Source: Bolinopsis microptera
Lineage: Eukaryota; Ctenophora; Tentaculata; Lobata; Bolinopsidae
Direction of reading: 5' to 3'
DNA length: 64,000 nucleotides
Assembly (NCBI RefSeq): GCF_026151205.1
Contig: NC_087074.1
Span: 930,001-994,000 of the forward strand
The position numbers were made by a program, and so were the translations under genes. The notes under the pieces were generated by a model. That model was not told the origin of the DNA. It did not search any database and saw only the letters and a list, made by a program, of their open reading frames with translations. Below, piece by piece: positions 53,520-64,000 of the stretch (positions within the stretch are counted from its first letter, which is position 1; every line of letters starts with the position of its first letter).

Positions 53520-56500
53520 GTTAACAGCTATCAAAAATATTTTTTAAATTAGCAAAAAATTTTAAAAGAAAAACTTTTCGGGGAACGGGGGGCATTTGAA
53601 CCTTGGGAAGAAGGAAAACGCAGTCCTAGGGGGTTTTTTTTTGGGCAATCTCCCTTTAAGGGAACTTTTTCCCTAGCAAAAAATTTTCATGACCCAAACC
53701 CCTCTTCTGCATTTTATTGTAAATAAAGGGCCGAAATAATTGTATCAAGATAAAAATTTAATTTTTTTTTATTTTAAAAGAAAAAAGGACAAATTTTAAA
53801 CCCCAGGGACTCAAAAATTTGAGAAAAATTTAGTAACCAAACCAAAAAACCCCCCCTCGGGGTTTGGTAATTTTTTTCCCCTTTTCGGAAGAAATTGGGT
53901 TTTTAGATTCTTTTCCTGAACATAACCACCCTTAAAACCGGGTCCATGTTGATCTGGTTATGGTTCCCCCCCTTCTGGTTTGGCACAAGCTTCTTATCCA
54001 AAACGGAAAACAAAAAATCTTTTTTGAAAATCTTACCCGTTGCAAACACCTAAACCCCGGATTTCTGCCCCTGTTTCCCCAAAGGTAAAAAAATTAAAGA
54101 AAACCGACCTTTTGGGGAAAATACAAAGGGAAAAAATTTCGAAAAATTGGTGATACGAGAGCAAACATCGGGAAAAAACCAAAATCGGAACTAAATCTTT
54201 TTGCAAGCCCAATTTGAAAATTTTTAAAGCCTTGCTATCCCTTAACCCGGGTTTTTTTCGCTTGTTTCCCCATTAAAATTTTAAAAACCGATTTTTTGGG
54301 TCAAAATTCAATTAGGGATTTTTCGAAAAATGGGGTTCCCCAGTCCGATCAAACGGGAAAAATTTGGGTTTTGGGGACGAATTAAATTTGGTTTAAACCC
54401 ATTTCCAAACCAAAACCTAAATTTAACTTTTTAAGCCCCTAACCCTTTAATAAATTCCTAGCCTAAACCCCGGTTTTTTTCGTCCCAAATTCACCTAAAG
54501 ACATGGGAAAAATGAAAAGCAAACAAAAAAGGGGAAATTTCGGGAATTTTGGAGTAAAGGATCGATCGGGATAAAAAAAAATTTTTGGACAATGTGCCCT
54601 TTTTTAAAAAGTTAAAGGGTTTGGAAATTTGGAAGGAGGGGTTTTAAAAAAAGCGACCCATCCCAAAAGCCAAATCGGCGATTTCAAGAAAACAGGTTGG
54701 GAACCCCGGAAAAGGCCCCCAAAGCAAAGAAAAGTTTTCCAATTAGGCCAACCTCCCAAAAAATTTGACGTTTAAACCCTTGATCGTGGGGGAAAAATAA
54801 AAAAAAGTGGGGGAAAACAACAAAAGCCCGGTCCAGAAAAATCCCATCCTGGGAAAAAAAAAAAACCAGAAAAAAAATGTCAAACAAAGAGAAATCCGAG
54901 CAGCTTTTGGGAAAATTTAAAAAAATAAAAAAATAACACCCAAATTGGGACATGGCCCCTTTCCCAAATGCTAACCTAACCTGAAAAATTCTTTTTAGAA
55001 ACCCGGGACATTTTAAAAAAGCGAATTCCGGGACTTTAAAAAAACAGTGGTATAGGGTTCCCATTTGTTTTTTTTTATTCAAAACCTTAAACTAGGCGGG
55101 TGCGGGGTGCACTCCTTAAATTTTAACTCCCTTTTGGGCCCAGGAAAAAAAATTATAAACCAGAAAAACATTTTTGTAATCCCGGTAATCACCTTTTATT
55201 CCCCCTTGTTCGACTTGAAAAAAAAAAAACCTAAAAATCTCTTGTTTCCCCTTTAAAAAATCCCCTTGTAATCACCTTTTAACACCAAAACCTAAAAACC
55301 TTTAATCCCCCTTTAATCCCAAATCCCCCCAAGTAATCCCTTTGAAAAAACCCCCCTTGTAAATCCCTTTATAAACACCAGATACACCTTCTAACATTCA
55401 AGCCTTCAGAAAAATTTTATTTTTTATTTAAAGGTTTTTAAATCCTGTATCCGTAAAAAAATTCTGACCTTTCATAAGTTTAAAAAATTTCGAATTATTT
55501 TTTTAGATAAATTTATGAGTCAAAAAAATTTAAAGGTTTTTAAAAAACCATCCCCATTAAAAATGTACCCCACGAGGGGCGGAAAAAATTATTATCTAGG
55601 GTTTTTGGGGGTTCAGTTATTTAAAATTTTTATTAACTTTTCAAAAACCCTTCTAATTTAAATAAATTTGATGATCCCACGTTATTTGCGGGTTGGGAGG
55701 GGCAATAGCATACTTCTCCATACCGATCATCATTTAAAAGGGCCCGGGGGAAAGGGGGAAGGGTTTTTCCGGGGAAAGAGTTGCCTGTTTCCGTTGGCAT
55801 GATACCTGGCAGGGGTGGGGTTTGGGGAGTTTTTGAGGGGCTGTGGGGGGCCCTTTCCATTATTGGAGGCTGCTGCATTTGCTAAGAAAACCCTACCCCC
55901 AAATGATTTGGCTCCCAAAAACAAGAGGACGGTTCTCAGCTCCTGTACATTTTTCCCTCGAGGCGTGAGTAAAATAAAAAAGGGGTTTGTCGACCCGGGT
56001 TTTTTTCCCCGGGGTGATCATTTCATTTAAAAAAAATTTGTAAAAAAAAGGGGAAATGCCCAAAATTCGTAGTCTACTTTTTAAACGAAAAAAAAATAAA
56101 CGGTTTTTTTTCAGCGGCTTCGTTGGAACCGTTTGGGTTGGAGAAAATTCGAGAGCAGTCCCGTAAAACTTGGGGTTAATGCAGAACTGGCGGGAACACC
56201 CCCTTATCTGCCCTCCTGCTCCTTAATTTTTTAAAACCGCATATAAGTTCAAATAGAATCCAAAAAAACTTTTTTAAGGTAAATTTTTAAATTTCAAAAC
56301 TAAATAAACGTTAATTTTCCCTTTTAAAACCGAAAACCTCCCCAAAGGCCCCGAAAGTTCCCGTTTCCCGGAACAAACCAAAAAATGTGTCCGCAAGAGG
56401 AAAAAACGCAGTGATTTCCACATTTTTTTTTGGGAGAACTCTTCTTTGAATGAACGGTAGTTTCGCCTGTTTAATAAAAATTTCCCGGAAATTGATTTTT

Positions 56501-56595
56501 TTTTAAAAAGTATAAAAGAAAAATTACCGGGTTTAAATTTTAATATTCGAACTGATTTTTTTTTTAAATTTTCCCAAAAAAAATTTGGGTATTTT
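53520..56595. other. Low-quality, homopolymer-flooded sequence, part 1
   Basis: The texture changes abruptly. Runs of three or more identical bases (AAAA, TTTT, GGG, CCC) dominate, and no splice site, repeat family or ORF can be read with confidence. See the finding comparing 62.65 kb with 36.68 kb. Later exons of the SLC22-like gene may be hidden here. All short frames here should be ignored. Confidence 0.75.
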
Positions 56596-57590
56596 TAAAA
56601 TATATCTAACAATGCATTCCCAGGGGGCTCGTGGAACTTTGCGGCTAAACATTTGCAGTGGCTGTTTTTTCTCGGAAGCGTGTAATATCTGTCAGTGACC
56701 AAATCTAAGACCCATCCAAAGACTGAGGAAAATCTGGGGATACCAGGTAGAACTGAAGTAAACGACTCAGATTAACAATAGTGACCTTTATAGAATAAAC
56801 TTTATAATTTATAGAGACAGAGTAAACTTAATTTAGTAAAACTTCAAATTATCTGGGATCAGGACATATCGAACTTTAAGTTTATATAACTGCTATTTGA
56901 TCTAGGAATAAATAAGGATTTGTTTTCTTTTTTTCTTTTAAGTTTTAAGTTGACTGTAGCTGCAATTTTCACTAGGGATGATTGAAGTCGGATGTTGATT
57001 GGACTTAAGCTTCATATTTGTTCGACCCTCTTACTAATTTTAAATATTTTCTAAAAATCTGTATTTTGAAACATGGCTTTGCACAGTCAAAAAAAATTTG
57101 TTTCGTTTCAAACAAAAAACCAAGGCGTGCCACCTCCTTATCACTAGCTGTTTATAACAACTAAAATAACAATTAATTAACAACATATTAGCAACTAAAA
57201 GTAACGTACGTGTTAGAGAGGGTAGTGAAGACTGTTCCACAGAAGACAGGGACCACGTCAATAGGGAATATCATTAGTTTGTAGGCTATGCTTGTCGGAC
57301 AGTGTGGTACTGAGTAGGTGAAGAACGTCTGTAATAACCACCTGTAGAGAGGGAGGTTAGTTTCACTTTCTCTTTCTCTTTCACTTTCACTTTCACTTAG
57401 TTTCACTTTCACTTTCACTTAGTTTCACTTTCAAATCTTCCCTGTCACTTACTGTTATCATTATTCAACTGTAACTTTGATAAGGATAATGTCATAATCT
57501 ATAAAACGCCCAATATAAATAAAGCTAAAATGTTTCTTCTCACTTGCAATTAACAAAATATCTGGCTCCAATCCACACAAAACCAAATGT
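56596..57590. other. Cleaner island within the degraded region
   Basis: Normal sequence texture returns. It contains a minus-strand exon (next entry) and a (TTTCAC)n-type repeat at 57360-57437 that recurs at 57752-57790. Confidence 0.6.
57210..57341 (-). CDS. Single internal exon of an unidentified multi-pass membrane protein
   Basis: Acceptor tctctacag at 57350-57342 and donor gtacgt at 57209 bound a 132-base exon. Its open phase encodes WLLQTFFTYSVPHC, then a hydrophobic stretch LMIFPIDVVPVFCGTVFTTLSN that looks like a membrane segment. I do not recognise the family. It probably belongs with the exon near 57735 on the same strand. Confidence 0.45.
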
Positions 57591-60500
57591 CCAGCACGCA
57601 AAAGAAAGCCACCCGTCCCCAAATTTGGGGGAGCGGGGGTAATTTTTGGGGGTTTAGCAATGCTCCAGGCACGGATTGCGCTAAGAGTTGTGACCAGCAT
57701 TATTGTGCACGTGTACCCGTACCACCACGTGTGTCCTGTAAACAGGGAGGTTAGTTTCACTTTCACTTTCATGTGGTTTCATTTTCACTTCTACGAGAGT
57801 ATCGGTTATTCGGATAAAAGGGTTTTTAATGGTTGCCCGAATTGTTTATGGTTTTGACTGGGTTTTTTTTGAATTTTAAGGGGGAAATTTTTTTAAAATT
57901 TAGAATTTATTCCCAAACCAAAAAGAAATCCAAGAAAAAAATAGATTTCGAAACAAGAAAAAAATTATCCTCTTCCCTCAACCGACTAAAACTCGAAGAT
58001 TGGGGTTTTGGGGGGTTTAAATTTAAAAATGGGGTTAGGAAAAGTTTTCCCCTATTTGAAAACAAATTGGGGTTTCGGCCCCAATTTAAATAGATTCCCC
58101 CGATAAAGATAAAAAGCCAACAGCAACAAACCCCCCAAAAACCCCAACCCGAGGGGAAAAAATTGCCATTTGAGTTTTTTCAAATTTGAATTAAAAAAAA
58201 GTCATTCTTTTATGGGAAACCCGGGGGTTTGGGCTGTGGGGTCTGTGGATATGTTTTCTTCATTGCGTGTTTTAAAGTCAAACAAAAACTTGCAGCAAAT
58301 CAATGGGGAAAAACGATTTAAAACGAAAAAATTTTCCCGAAAAACGCCCGCGGGTGCTCCTGGGGTGGGTTCTTTGAAAAATTAAACAAAGAAGACAAAC
58401 CCCCTTTCCCCCCAACGCCAGTAGCCCGCCCCTAAGGGGGAAATGTTTTTTAAAGGGATTTTCCGTGAACAGCTGGATCCGTCCCAATCGCAAGGTAGAC
58501 AGAAAGGGGTGTGGTGGGTGGAATTTTTTCATTGGGGTCAAGGTTTTTTTGGAAACCCTGCAAAAAAAAAGTAACATTTGGTAACGTTTTAAAGTTTTGT
58601 TTAAAAGAATTTGTGTCGTTTTTCAGTTTTCCCCTAAACCCTTTGGGTTTTGTTTGTTTTGTTTTTATCACCCAACCCCAGCGTAATCCAAGTATTTCAC
58701 GCCACGGACTTTAAAAGGATTTCTCTGGGGAAATTTTCCCAAACACAGGGAATTGGCCCATAGGGATTTGGGAAACTATGAAAGCTGGAATTTTCGTCCT
58801 CCCCTTTATTTGAACCAGGGGTTTTAACAAAAGCCCAAAAAGTTTTAAAGGGGCTTTTAAATTTCCTCAGCGACATAGTGAAAAAAATGGGCCGCCCTTG
58901 AACCGTGCCTCCGCCCCGCCAGAAAATAATCAGATGAAAACAAAAAAGGGGAAAAACGGGAAAAGAAGCGATAAACAGACCGGGAGGGCAGAACGTCCGG
59001 GCAGGAAAAAATGTATTTTAAAATGAAATTTAAAAGTTTGGGGAAAAAGTCGCAAGAAAAACCCCGCCCAGAACCCCCCCAAAAAATTGAAAAGCCGGAA
59101 CGGAATGAGGGGAAAAATTAGAAAAAATCGGAAACTTTATTACCGGGGAAACTCCCGGATTTCCCCTTTTTTAGGTCAGGTTTTTTATGGGGCCGGCCGC
59201 TGTGGGCTTTTCCCGACGGGACATTATGAGATATGCAGGATTTGGGGGAAAAATTTCCCCCGGAAACGCACCCCCCCAAGCAAATTTCAAAGCTTTCCCC
59301 GAAGGGAATTTTTTCCCAAGGAAAAACCCCCAACCCTTTAAAAAAAAAGAAAAAATTTTTAAATCCGTTTTTTCTTTCCAAAGGGGAAGGACAAAGCGAA
59401 ACAAGAAAATACCCCGTGGACTTGTCAAACCCCGCAAGAGAGACGGGGGGGAAAAAAACCAGTATCGGGGGAACAGTAAACCCCTCGACAAATTTGCTAT
59501 GGGGGTAAAAAAAAAAATCAAACCTCTCGGGAAATTGGCCCCGAAAAGGGGCGAGATTTGCCCGGGAAAAATGCTGACACTGCAAATTTGTTTTTGAAGG
59601 GAAAAGGGGGCCCAGTTGGGGGACTGGGGGTTTTGGAGTTTTTTTTATAAGCTTGAATAATTTAAATTTGGGCTCTGAAAGGGGCAAATTTCCCACAGCC
59701 TTAAAAAAAAATCCCATTTTTGAATCCCCAAAAAAATAAGTCAACTATTCGCGATTTGGGCTAATTTTTTCCCCCGGGGGGAAAAGTAATTTTGAAAAAA
59801 AATCGGAAAAAATTAAAAAAGGGTCCAATTAAATCCCAATTGAAAACCTAAACCTCTATTGGGAATGCCCATTCCCCTAAATATAGCTAGCGTAAACTTT
59901 TAAATCGGGACAAAATGGGTTTAAATTAAAGAAATTTACAGTTTTTTTTTAGTTTTAGTCCCGTAAAAACCTTTTTTGAACTTGAAGGCTCTGAAGTTTG
60001 CAAAGGTGGCTTTGCGGAAAAAAAATAATTTAAATTTAAACAAAAAAAAAAACAAGACCAAAGGCCCCAATAAAGTCAAAGGCTACAAAAAACAAAGAAA
60101 TTAAACACAAAGGGCCTTTAAAATTTTTAAATGGGATTAATTTAAAGCCAAAAATTTTTTTTAAATGGGCCCGGGGCGCAAGGGGCGAAAAACAAATACA
60201 CCAAAAACCCCCGCTCGGGGGGGAAAAGGGGGGGAACCGCGGTTTCACATTCAGCTTTAAGCTTTTGAGGCATTTACAGTGATTTAGCTTAAATAAAATA
60301 TAATAATACCTGGGGTTTTGCTACGCGCGATTAAACGTGGAAAGCCCTTTAGCGGAGGATAGGGGCGGGGCCCCAAAAAAATCCAAGGTGTTATTTGTTA
60401 TAATTTTTCCCCCGGTTTCGAATGAAAGGGAAAGTGTAAGAGGTAGGGGATCAAACCGAAAAAAAATGCCCAAATGTTATTTTTTAAATTTGAAACCCCG

Positions 60501-63500
60501 CCACGTCGAGGGGACTCGCAATTTTTAACCAAAAATACCCCTTCCCGGTTTTCCTGCGGGAAAAAAACTGCCAAAATTTTCACTCTCAGGTTCCCCGGAA
60601 ATTTTCGGGGGTTTTAAATTTCCCCGGGGGAAATATAAAATTCAATTTCGATTTTTGGGGCTTTTTTCTGCCGGGGAAAAAACTTTAAGGGGGACGACGC
60701 AAAAGAGAAGTGAACAAGTAGCGTTAAACAGGGGGAGGGGTTTTTTGACAAAATTTTTTAAAAAAAATATTTTAAAAAGTACAACCCCCTTACAAGATTC
60801 ATTGAAACTCAAGGTTTTACAAAAAAGAAAAAAAAAATTTCTTATCGTGATAAGGGAAAACTGATTAATAAGAAAAGATGTCGTGGGGGTGCTGGAAAAA
60901 ACTGAAAAAGACTGACGTTACAGCTAGCCACATTTTTATCGAAACCCAAAAAGCCCAAAGACCCCAAAATTCATGTATTTTTTCTTCTGTAAGTCACTGG
61001 AAAAGAAAAAAAAAGGGCCCGGGATCTTTAATTTAAACCCCCGGGCTTGATGAAAAATATCCAGAAATTATTAAATTAAAACAAAAATTTTAAACAAGGG
61101 GTAGTTTAAAAAACAACGCCCAAACTAATCTTTTTCCCAAAAAAAAAAAAAAATCAAAAACTTTATTTCAATTTTCCCCAATAAACCTTTTCATACGCTA
61201 AATTACGGAATAAACAGGGCAAAAATTTTTCCAAAAAAATTTTTCTTTTACATAAACTTTCAAAAATCAGCGAGAAAAATGCCCTTTTTGGGTTTTCCCT
61301 TTTCCTGGTAAATCCCCGGTATTTATGGCAAAAAAAAGGGGAAAAAAACGCGGGGCCGTCAAAAAAGGGCCCCCCCAAAACATGTCCCAACCCTTCTCCC
61401 CAAAAAAAGGGGGCCCCTTTTTGACAAAGGTTCAGGGATTGCAAACGTTTTTTATAAATTTTTGGGGGGAGATGACTCCTGGGGAAATTTTTAAACAAAA
61501 TAGTGCGAAAATGTCGGGGGTGGAAAAAACATCTAGTTTTTTAAGGAAAAATTTTTGGGGCGGCCCCAAAAGGAAATTTTTAAAATAAGAACCGATACAC
61601 TAAAAATTGTACAGAAATTTGACGTTTGGTTTTGGGGGCCCCGTTTTTTCCCTCCCGGCCCTTTTTTGTAATTTTTTGAAAGAAACAATCCCAAAATTTT
61701 TTTTTCGACGCTGAAAATCAAACTTTGCTTCCCCCGAAGGGCCCTAAGAGGCCTTTTTTTTCCTGCTTCATTCCCCCACCTAATTTTCCTCACCTGTCAT
61801 TTTTAAAAACCCCCTTTGCTAAAAAAGCCCGGGTTTTTCTTTTTGAATCGAGGAAAAAAAATTTAAAAAATTGACGGGGGGGTAAAAATTTGATATGCCC
61901 GTATTTTGTTGTGCTCCAGAAGGGAAACAATAATTGAAGCGTTTTCCCTTGGGTCAATTTTAAAACAAGGGTTTTTATCAATTTCTCCCCGTTTTAATTA
62001 TAAAAAAAAATGGAATCTGAATGGGAAAAATTTTTGGGGGCGAAACGCCGTTTTGCAAAAAAATTTGGGTAATTTAAGCCCTGGCCCCCGGAAAAATACA
62101 GGGGGGGCCCAAAAATCATGTGCAAACGTTGGGGGGTTTTAAAAGCTCAGTCACTGGTGCCCCAAATTTTTAATACTTCCCCCTGGTATGACTTTTGTAC
62201 CACCAAATGGTTTTGAGGGAAAATTTTTCAATCGAAAAATATTCCCCGTTCCTTTTTTTCAAATGGAGGGTTTATTTTCAATTTATTTGATGTTTGGATG
62301 TCGGTCAACTAAAAAGTTTTTTGAAATTTTGTTTGGCCATTCCCAATTACGTTTGCCTGAAAGAATTTTGAACTTTTAGCTTCTCAGATTTACCGGAAAA
62401 AAGCATAAACGATTTATTCATAAAGGAAAGGGTTTAGGTGATTGGTTTTCCCCAAAACCCCGGGTAAGGTGACCCCCTTAAAACCCCGTTTTAAAAAATT
62501 TTGGAATTTTTTTTAAGGGGGCCCCAAATTTAAGGTTTTCGTGCCCCGGTTTTCCAAATCACCCATCCCAAATTTTTTTAACGAGATACACAAAATGGGG
62601 TTTTTAACTTCGTCAATTTTTAACCCACTTTCTTTTTTTACTTTTAGTAGGTTTGGCTGGGGTCGCCTTTAGGAAAAAAAATCAAAGTACTCCCCCCATC
62701 ACTCCCCAGGGGGCTTTTTGTAAAACCATTCCCGAGTGAGTTTGTTAGTACGGTGTTTCCTTTAGTCGGAGGTGTGTCGGGGGTTCTTTTTAAAATTTAG
62801 CCCCCCGACGATTTTAAAAAAGGGCAAAGTTTGAGATTGGGGAAATTTATTTTTTTTGGGGAAAAAGTTTTTACAGCGGCCGCTTTCACTCCCAAAGAGT
62901 TTCAAGTGGTTGCCACAGAACGCTGTGATTTTTTGTTTTAGTGCTGGTACAGTAGCTTTTATTCCTGTCGGGGGGGGGTTTTTGAAACCATGCCCCAAAA
63001 TATTTGGGCCCCGGCCATTGGTATTTTCCCTGTGGATTTAAGATTTAAACCCTTTTTCGACGTCTCTGCAAGATTTGATATTTAGTTTTTGGGAGAATTT
63101 TCCCCGTAGCTAAAAACCCCTGCCTCCGGGTTTAAAGGGGGGTAAATTTTCGTTGAACGGGTTTTCTAACCCCTAGTCCCTTGGGCTTGGCTATTCCAAA
63201 AGGGGGAGCCAAAATTTTTAGCTTTCCCCCGCCCCCTTTTTTTAAGGGGTAGCAAGAAAAAATTTTTATCTAACTTTAAGACGTAAGAACCCGGATGACT
63301 AGTGCTTTCTGATTGGGGTCAATTTTTGGATGTGGGGAGTCCAAAAAGCCCGTCGTTTTATAAAAAACCCCCAAGTCCCTGCCCGTTTCGGTGGCCCAAA
63401 TTTTTTTGACCGGGGTAAAAGGGGTAAAGACAAAATATTTTTAAAAGGCAGATTTCGAAACAGAAGAGGGAAATTTTTGAGCGAAAAATTAAAGGGGCTC

Positions 63501-63570
63501 AAAATTTTGGGTTCATTTAGCTGCCCAAAAATTTTCTTCCCACCCCGGCCCCCGACATTGAAGAGGTTCT
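57591..63570. other. Low-quality, homopolymer-flooded sequence, part 2
   Basis: Same texture as 53.5-56.6 kb. The repeat at 62646-62722 is a recognisable but degraded copy of 36682-36760. No gene can be supported. Confidence 0.75.
57655..57735 (-). CDS. Partial exon, probably the same membrane gene
   Basis: After the acceptor gtttacag at 57743-57736, an open phase reads HTWWYGYTCTIMLVTTLSAIRAWSIA, a likely membrane helix. The 3' part runs into homopolymer-rich sequence below about 57655, so the donor cannot be placed. The preceding intron end (gtgaaactaacctccct) is nearly the same as that before the 57341 exon, so one exon-intron unit may be a duplicate of the other. Confidence 0.4.
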
Positions 63571-64000
63571 TCTTGTAGCGATGCTTTGGTGGCCAAGTCC
63601 AATATTATACGAAGAGTTTAGTGTCATCAGCAAATATCTTTCCAAGAGAGGTAAGCAGTGCGACCAATTGGTCATCGATGTAGAGAATGAACAGAATCGG
63701 TCCCACAGCACTGTACCTTGTGGCACTCCACTTATCACCAGCTGGAAGGATGACTTAGTTCCTTCAACGACCACTGTCTGGAGACGGTTTGTTAGGAATT
63801 CGCTTAACCACTGGAGCATGTTCCATGAATTCCGTAACGTTTTGCTTTTGCCAAGTAGTATGTTGTGATCCACCTTATCGAACGCCTTGGCGTATCGAGG
63901 TATATGACATCTACTTCTTCGCACTGTTCAGGCTTTTCAATATGGTATCTACCTGGTCTAAGAGTTGAGTAGGCAGCTCCTATTTTGCGAAATCCATGTT
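63571..64000 (-). pseudogene. LINE reverse transcriptase fragment at the window edge
   Basis: Clean sequence resumes. On the minus strand one frame shows YAKAFDKVDHNILL, WLSEFLTNRLQTVVVEG and SGVPQGTVL, the palm motifs of a jockey/CR1-type LINE reverse transcriptase. The catalytic box should follow, but the frame there reads poorly (LLMTLNSS, where a FADDTKL-type box would be expected one base over), so a frameshift is likely. The frame also breaks near 63905 upstream. The element continues beyond 64000. Confidence 0.75.

Noticed and set aside
54684..55082. 132-codon Phe-rich frame
   Set aside because: Homopolymer T and A runs in low-quality sequence; no domain.
59118..59744. 208-codon and other frames in the degraded stretch
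   Set aside because: The sequence there is probably erroneous, and the peptides are dominated by Phe, Lys, Pro and Gly from homopolymers.

Overview
This window looks like metazoan nuclear DNA, AT-rich and crowded with repeats. Coding genes have GT-AG introns. There are retroelements of three animal types: APE-type LINEs, a LINE fragment with a restriction-like endonuclease, and Penelope-like elements with GIY-YIG domains. There are many MITEs and minisatellites and no operons. The gene content is: a beta-gamma-crystallin/aerolysin fusion, intronless rhodopsin-type GPCRs, and an SLC22-type transporter. This fits an aquatic invertebrate, possibly a cnidarian; that placement is inference and of low confidence.

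Layout. 1-5234: MITE-rich DNA, then a decayed RNase H-bearing LINE on the minus strand with a perfect 16-bp target-site duplication. 5294-6580: secreted crystallin/aerolysin-like protein. 7194-8321: C-terminal half of a LINE with a restriction-like endonuclease. 9891-11734: a MITE and a 5'-truncated Penelope-like fragment. 12477-16947: two small three-exon genes on the minus strand, reconstructed here from splice sites and intron phase, each encoding signal peptide, membrane helix, Cys cluster and short tail. A 1.2-kb 13-bp minisatellite sits in an intron of the second. 17-22 kb: palindromes, MITE copies and a hAT-type MITE with an 8-bp target duplication. 22934-24052: an eight-helix protein made of two repeats of a four-helix unit, with a proline-rich PPPY tail. 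26899-27794: the last three exons of a 7TM receptor. 29298-30239 and 38867-39814: a divergently oriented pair of paralogous intronless GPCRs, separated by a Penelope-like insertion and minisatellites.

41126-51937: the most striking locus. A roughly 9.3-kb, nearly full-length LINE with three overlapping reading frames sits inside a 54-bp, cruciform-capable satellite array, between the same two bases of a repeat unit that are joined in every intact unit. Its 5' leader carries a duplicated, covarying hairpin module.

52777-53410: the first two exons of an SLC22-type transporter, which then runs into sequence of different character. From about 53.5 to 63.57 kb (with a cleaner island near 56.6-57.6 kb) the sequence is flooded with homopolymer runs. 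Comparison with a clean copy of the same repeat at 36.7 kb suggests consensus or base-calling error, so short ORFs there should not be trusted. 63.57-64 kb is clean again and holds part of another LINE reverse transcriptase.
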